Part shown: positions 61,924 to 64,000 of the stretch, one piece after another
Layout: the number at the start of each line of letters is the position of its first letter
How positions within the stretch are numbered: position 1 is the stretch's first letter
Assembly: GCA_027307165.1 (NCBI GenBank)
Contig: DAHUXM010000016.1
Span: forward strand, 118,874-182,873
Source: Gemmatimonadota bacterium
GTDB lineage: Bacteria; Gemmatimonadota; Gemmatimonadetes; Gemmatimonadales; Gemmatimonadaceae
Direction of reading: 5' to 3'
Length of the DNA stretch: 64,000 nt
The notes under the pieces: generated by a model
Told to the model about the DNA's origin: nothing
Databases searched by the model: none
What the model saw: the letters and a program-made list of their open reading frames with translations, nothing else
Translations under genes and position numbers: made by a program

Positions 61924-64000
61924 ATGCCCAAGCCGCAACGCAAGGAAGAGATCCTTCGATCGGAGCTGCCACCGACGCTTCCGCTGATGGCGCTCCGATC
62001 CACCATCGTCTATCCGCTCGGCACCATCGCGGTGCAGATGGGTGCGCCGGAGAATCTGGCGCTGTTGAAGGCGCATGAGGAACCGGGACTGATCGTGGCG
62101 CTCGTGGTAGCGACCGGCGATCACGACCAGGACGCGGACCTTGCGCGCTTCGTGGGCAGGGTCGGCGTCGCGGCGCGCATTCACGAGCGCATCAATCTTC
62201 CGGGCGACACGGTGCAGATCACGATGCAGGGGCTGCGCCGGATCGTGATCGGCGACATCGTTCAGACGGAGCCTTACCCCGAAGCGAACATCAAGCCGGC
62301 GCGCGAGGTTGCGCCCGATGCTCTCGAAGTCGATGACCTCGTGACGCGCGTTGCATCCGCGTCTGAAACACTCGCCGAGCTCATCGACAGAATCCCGGAC
62401 GAGGTTCCGGCGATTTTGAAGATGAACATCTCCGATCCGGGGCGCTTCGCCGATCTCGCCGCGACAAACATGAATTTCCGCATTGCCGACAAGGACGAGG
62501 TTCTCCAGCGCCTCGATATCGGTCAGCGGCTTCGCTTCATCCTTACGCGGCTCGAGCGCGAGGTCGCGCGTGCGCGCGTGGTCGAGGACGTCAAGCGACA
62601 GACGGAAATCAAGATCGAGCAGCATCAGCGCGAGTTCTATCTTCGCCAACAGTTGCGCGCGATCCAGGCGGAACTCGGTGAGGCCGATCCCGGCGAAAAG
62701 GATTCGGTGCAGCTGCTGCGTCGCGTAGAAGAGGCGAATCTCCCGGAGCGCGCACTGGCGGAAGCGAAGCGCGAGACCGAACGGCTGCGCATGCTGTCGC
62801 CGGCGTCGAGCGAGTACCAGGTGATTCGCACATATCTCGACTGGATTCTGTCGCTGCCGTGGCACGCGCGAACCGGCGCCGATCAGATCGAGCTCAAGGC
62901 CGTGGAAGAGGCGCTGGACTCGCGACATTACGGATTGAGCGACGCCAAGGAACGCATCATCGAATATCTCGCGGTGCGCAAGCTGCGCGGCGGCGAGCAG
63001 CACGGTCCCATCCTCTGCTTCGTCGGGCCGCCGGGCACGGGCAAGACCTCGCTCGGTGAAGCGATCGCCACCTCGATCGGGCGACAGTTCTACCGCATCT
63101 CGGTCGGCGGCGTGCGCGACGAGGCCGAGATTCGCGGACACCGCCGCACGTACGTAGGGGCGATGCCGGGACTCATCATCCAGGCGCTCCGACGCGTCGC
63201 GGTGCGCGACCCCGTGATGATGATCGACGAGATCGACAAGATGACGCAGGGCGGGCCGTCGGGCGATCCGACTGCCGCGATGCTCGAGGTGCTCGATCCG
63301 TCGCAGAACAAGACTTTCGTCGATCACTATCTGAATCTGCCGTTCGATCTCTCGTCGATTCTGTTCATCTGCACCGCGAACACTCTGTTCGACATTCCGC
63401 CCGCATTGCGCGACAGAATGGAGATAATTCGCATCTCCGGCTACACTGTCGAGGAAAAGGTCGAGATCGCGTGGCGCTATCTGCTGCCGCGGCTGCTGGA
63501 AGACCACGGCATCAGCGACAAGGACATCCAGTTCACGGATGAAACACTCGCTTTCGTCGCGAATCGTTATTCGCGCGAGGCAGGTTTGCGCAATTTCGAG
63601 CGCAATCTTGCCGCGATCATGCGAAAGCGCGCGCGGCGCAAGGCGGAGGGCGAGGAAGGCGCGTGGATTGTCGACCTCCCGATGGTGAACGAAGTACTCG
63701 GCGTCCCGCGCTACAACGTGGAAGAAGCCGAGATGGAGCCCGAGATCGGAGCGGTGACCGGGCTGGCGTGGACGGCGACCGGCGGCGACCTGATGCAGAT
63801 CGAAGCATTGCGCATGCCCGGTACCGGACGACTCATCGTCACGGGTCAGCTTGGCGACGTGATGCGCGAATCGGTGGACGCGGCGTATTCGTACGTCCGC
63901 GCGCGCGGCAAGGAGCTGGGCATCCCGGCCGAAGATTTCAAGGAGACCGACGTCCACATCCACTTCCCCGCCGGCGCGATTCCGAAGGACGGTCCGAGTG
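61924..64000 (+). CDS. lon: ATP-dependent Lon protease, 3' end outside the window
   Basis: Cytosolic AAA+ serine protease degrading damaged and regulatory proteins; 692 codons are visible. Residues about 15-210 form the substrate-binding LON domain (LPLMALRSTIVYPLGTIAVQMG), followed by a coiled coil (220-300), the AAA+ module with Walker A GPPGTGKTS, Walker B VMMIDEIDKM and the conserved SVGGVRDEAEIRGHRRTYVGAMPG, then the start of the protease domain. The window ends in PKDGPS, whose last residue is the expected catalytic Ser; the catalytic Lys lies beyond. This is a Lon with a short N-terminal tail (KPQRKEEIL). Confidence 0.96.
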   Translation, partial: MPKPQRKEEILRSELPPTLPLMALRSTIVYPLGTIAVQMGAPENLALLKAHEEPGLIVALVVATGDHDQDADLARFVGRVGVAARIHERINLPGDTVQITMQGLRRIVIGDIVQTEPYPEANIKPAREVAPDALEVDDLVTRVASASETLAELIDRIPDEVPAILKMNISDPGRFADLAATNMNFRIADKDEVLQRLDIGQRLRFILTRLEREVARARVVEDVKRQTEIKIEQHQREFYLRQQLRAIQAELGEADPGEKDSVQLLRRVEEANLPERALAEAKRETERLRMLSPASSEYQVIRTYLDWILSLPWHARTGADQIELKAVEEALDSRHYGLSDAKERIIEYLAVRKLRGGEQHGPILCFVGPPGTGKTSLGEAIATSIGRQFYRISVGGVRDEAEIRGHRRTYVGAMPGLIIQALRRVAVRDPVMMIDEIDKMTQGGPSGDPTAAMLEVLDPSQNKTFVDHYLNLPFDLSSILFICTANTLFDIPPALRDRMEIIRISGYTVEEKVEIAWRYLLPRLLEDHGISDKDIQFTDETLAFVANRYSREAGLRNFERNLAAIMRKRARRKAEGEEGAWIVDLPMVNEVLGVPRYNVEEAEMEPEIGAVTGLAWTATGGDLMQIEALRMPGTGRLIVTGQLGDVMRESVDAAYSYVRARGKELGIPAEDFKETDVHIHFPAGAIPKDGPS

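Noticed and set aside
61918..63963. Long minus-strand frame (681 codons)
   Set aside because: Antisense shadow of lon, whose plus-strand product matches the Lon family throughout; the minus product is Arg/His-rich without a domain.

Overview
The window is GC-rich bacterial chromosome, densely coded and mostly on the minus strand. The mix of genes suggests Gemmatimonadota: a SusC/SusD-type pair, two ~1,070-residue BNR-repeat secreted proteins, secreted M1, M3 and M24 peptidases, large soluble and hybrid histidine kinases, a Ser/Thr kinase with an extracytoplasmic domain, and an orphan CarboxypepD_reg/TonB-plug protein. The phylum assignment is an inference from gene content; no rRNA is present. 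I see no insertion sequence, prophage, integrase or CRISPR array.

Layout. 1-2.9 kb: signalling block (KaiC/RadA-like ATPase, cut by the window edge, coupled to an atypical receiver, then a membrane histidine kinase). 3-11.5 kb: secreted proteins (unknown protein, M24 peptidase, DUF885-like lipoprotein, first BNR protein). 11.5-16.8 kb: SusD/SusC operon with a paired-palindrome upstream site. 16.8-28.3 kb: PAS-GAF kinase, M1 peptidase, Cu/Zn superoxide dismutase, cold-shock protein, second BNR protein, hybrid kinase. 28.3-32.6 kb: membrane protein/winged-helix/uppS operon, REP-like repeats, DJ-1/PfpI protein, and plus-strand holB-moaC. 32.6-39.3 kb: PilB/GspE ATPase fused to a receiver, divergent nucleotidyltransferase and metallophosphoesterase, TonB-plug protein, tRNA-Lys, acetamidase-like protein. 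39.3-45.2 kb: complete tripartite RND efflux operon, each gene overlapping the next by 4 nt. 45.4-46.8 kb: Ser/Thr kinase. 47-53.9 kb: tightly overlapping run rplS-rnhB-purE-(18-codon ORF)-purK-marC-GH18/deacetylase/GT2 fusion. 54-56.4 kb: accessory cassette (Uma2, TetR, pdxI) lying between trmD and rplS, which are usually adjacent. 56.4-59.6 kb: ffh-rpsP-rimM-trmD. 59.7-64 kb: secreted M3 peptidase and divergent lon, cut at its catalytic serine.

How the genes work together. The secreted peptidases, TonB-dependent transport pair and BNR proteins fit a life of degrading external polypeptides and polymers. The signalling genes and the efflux operon fit environmental sensing. The 47-62 kb block is housekeeping translation, protein targeting and purine synthesis. 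Two recurrent non-coding themes stand out: sigma70-like promoters whose -10 element lies only 6-8 nt before the start codon (pdxI, lon, the hybrid kinase, the 30.1 kb operon), implying leaderless mRNAs, and unassigned palindromic operators (SusC upstream, lon promoter, 30.1 kb promoter).
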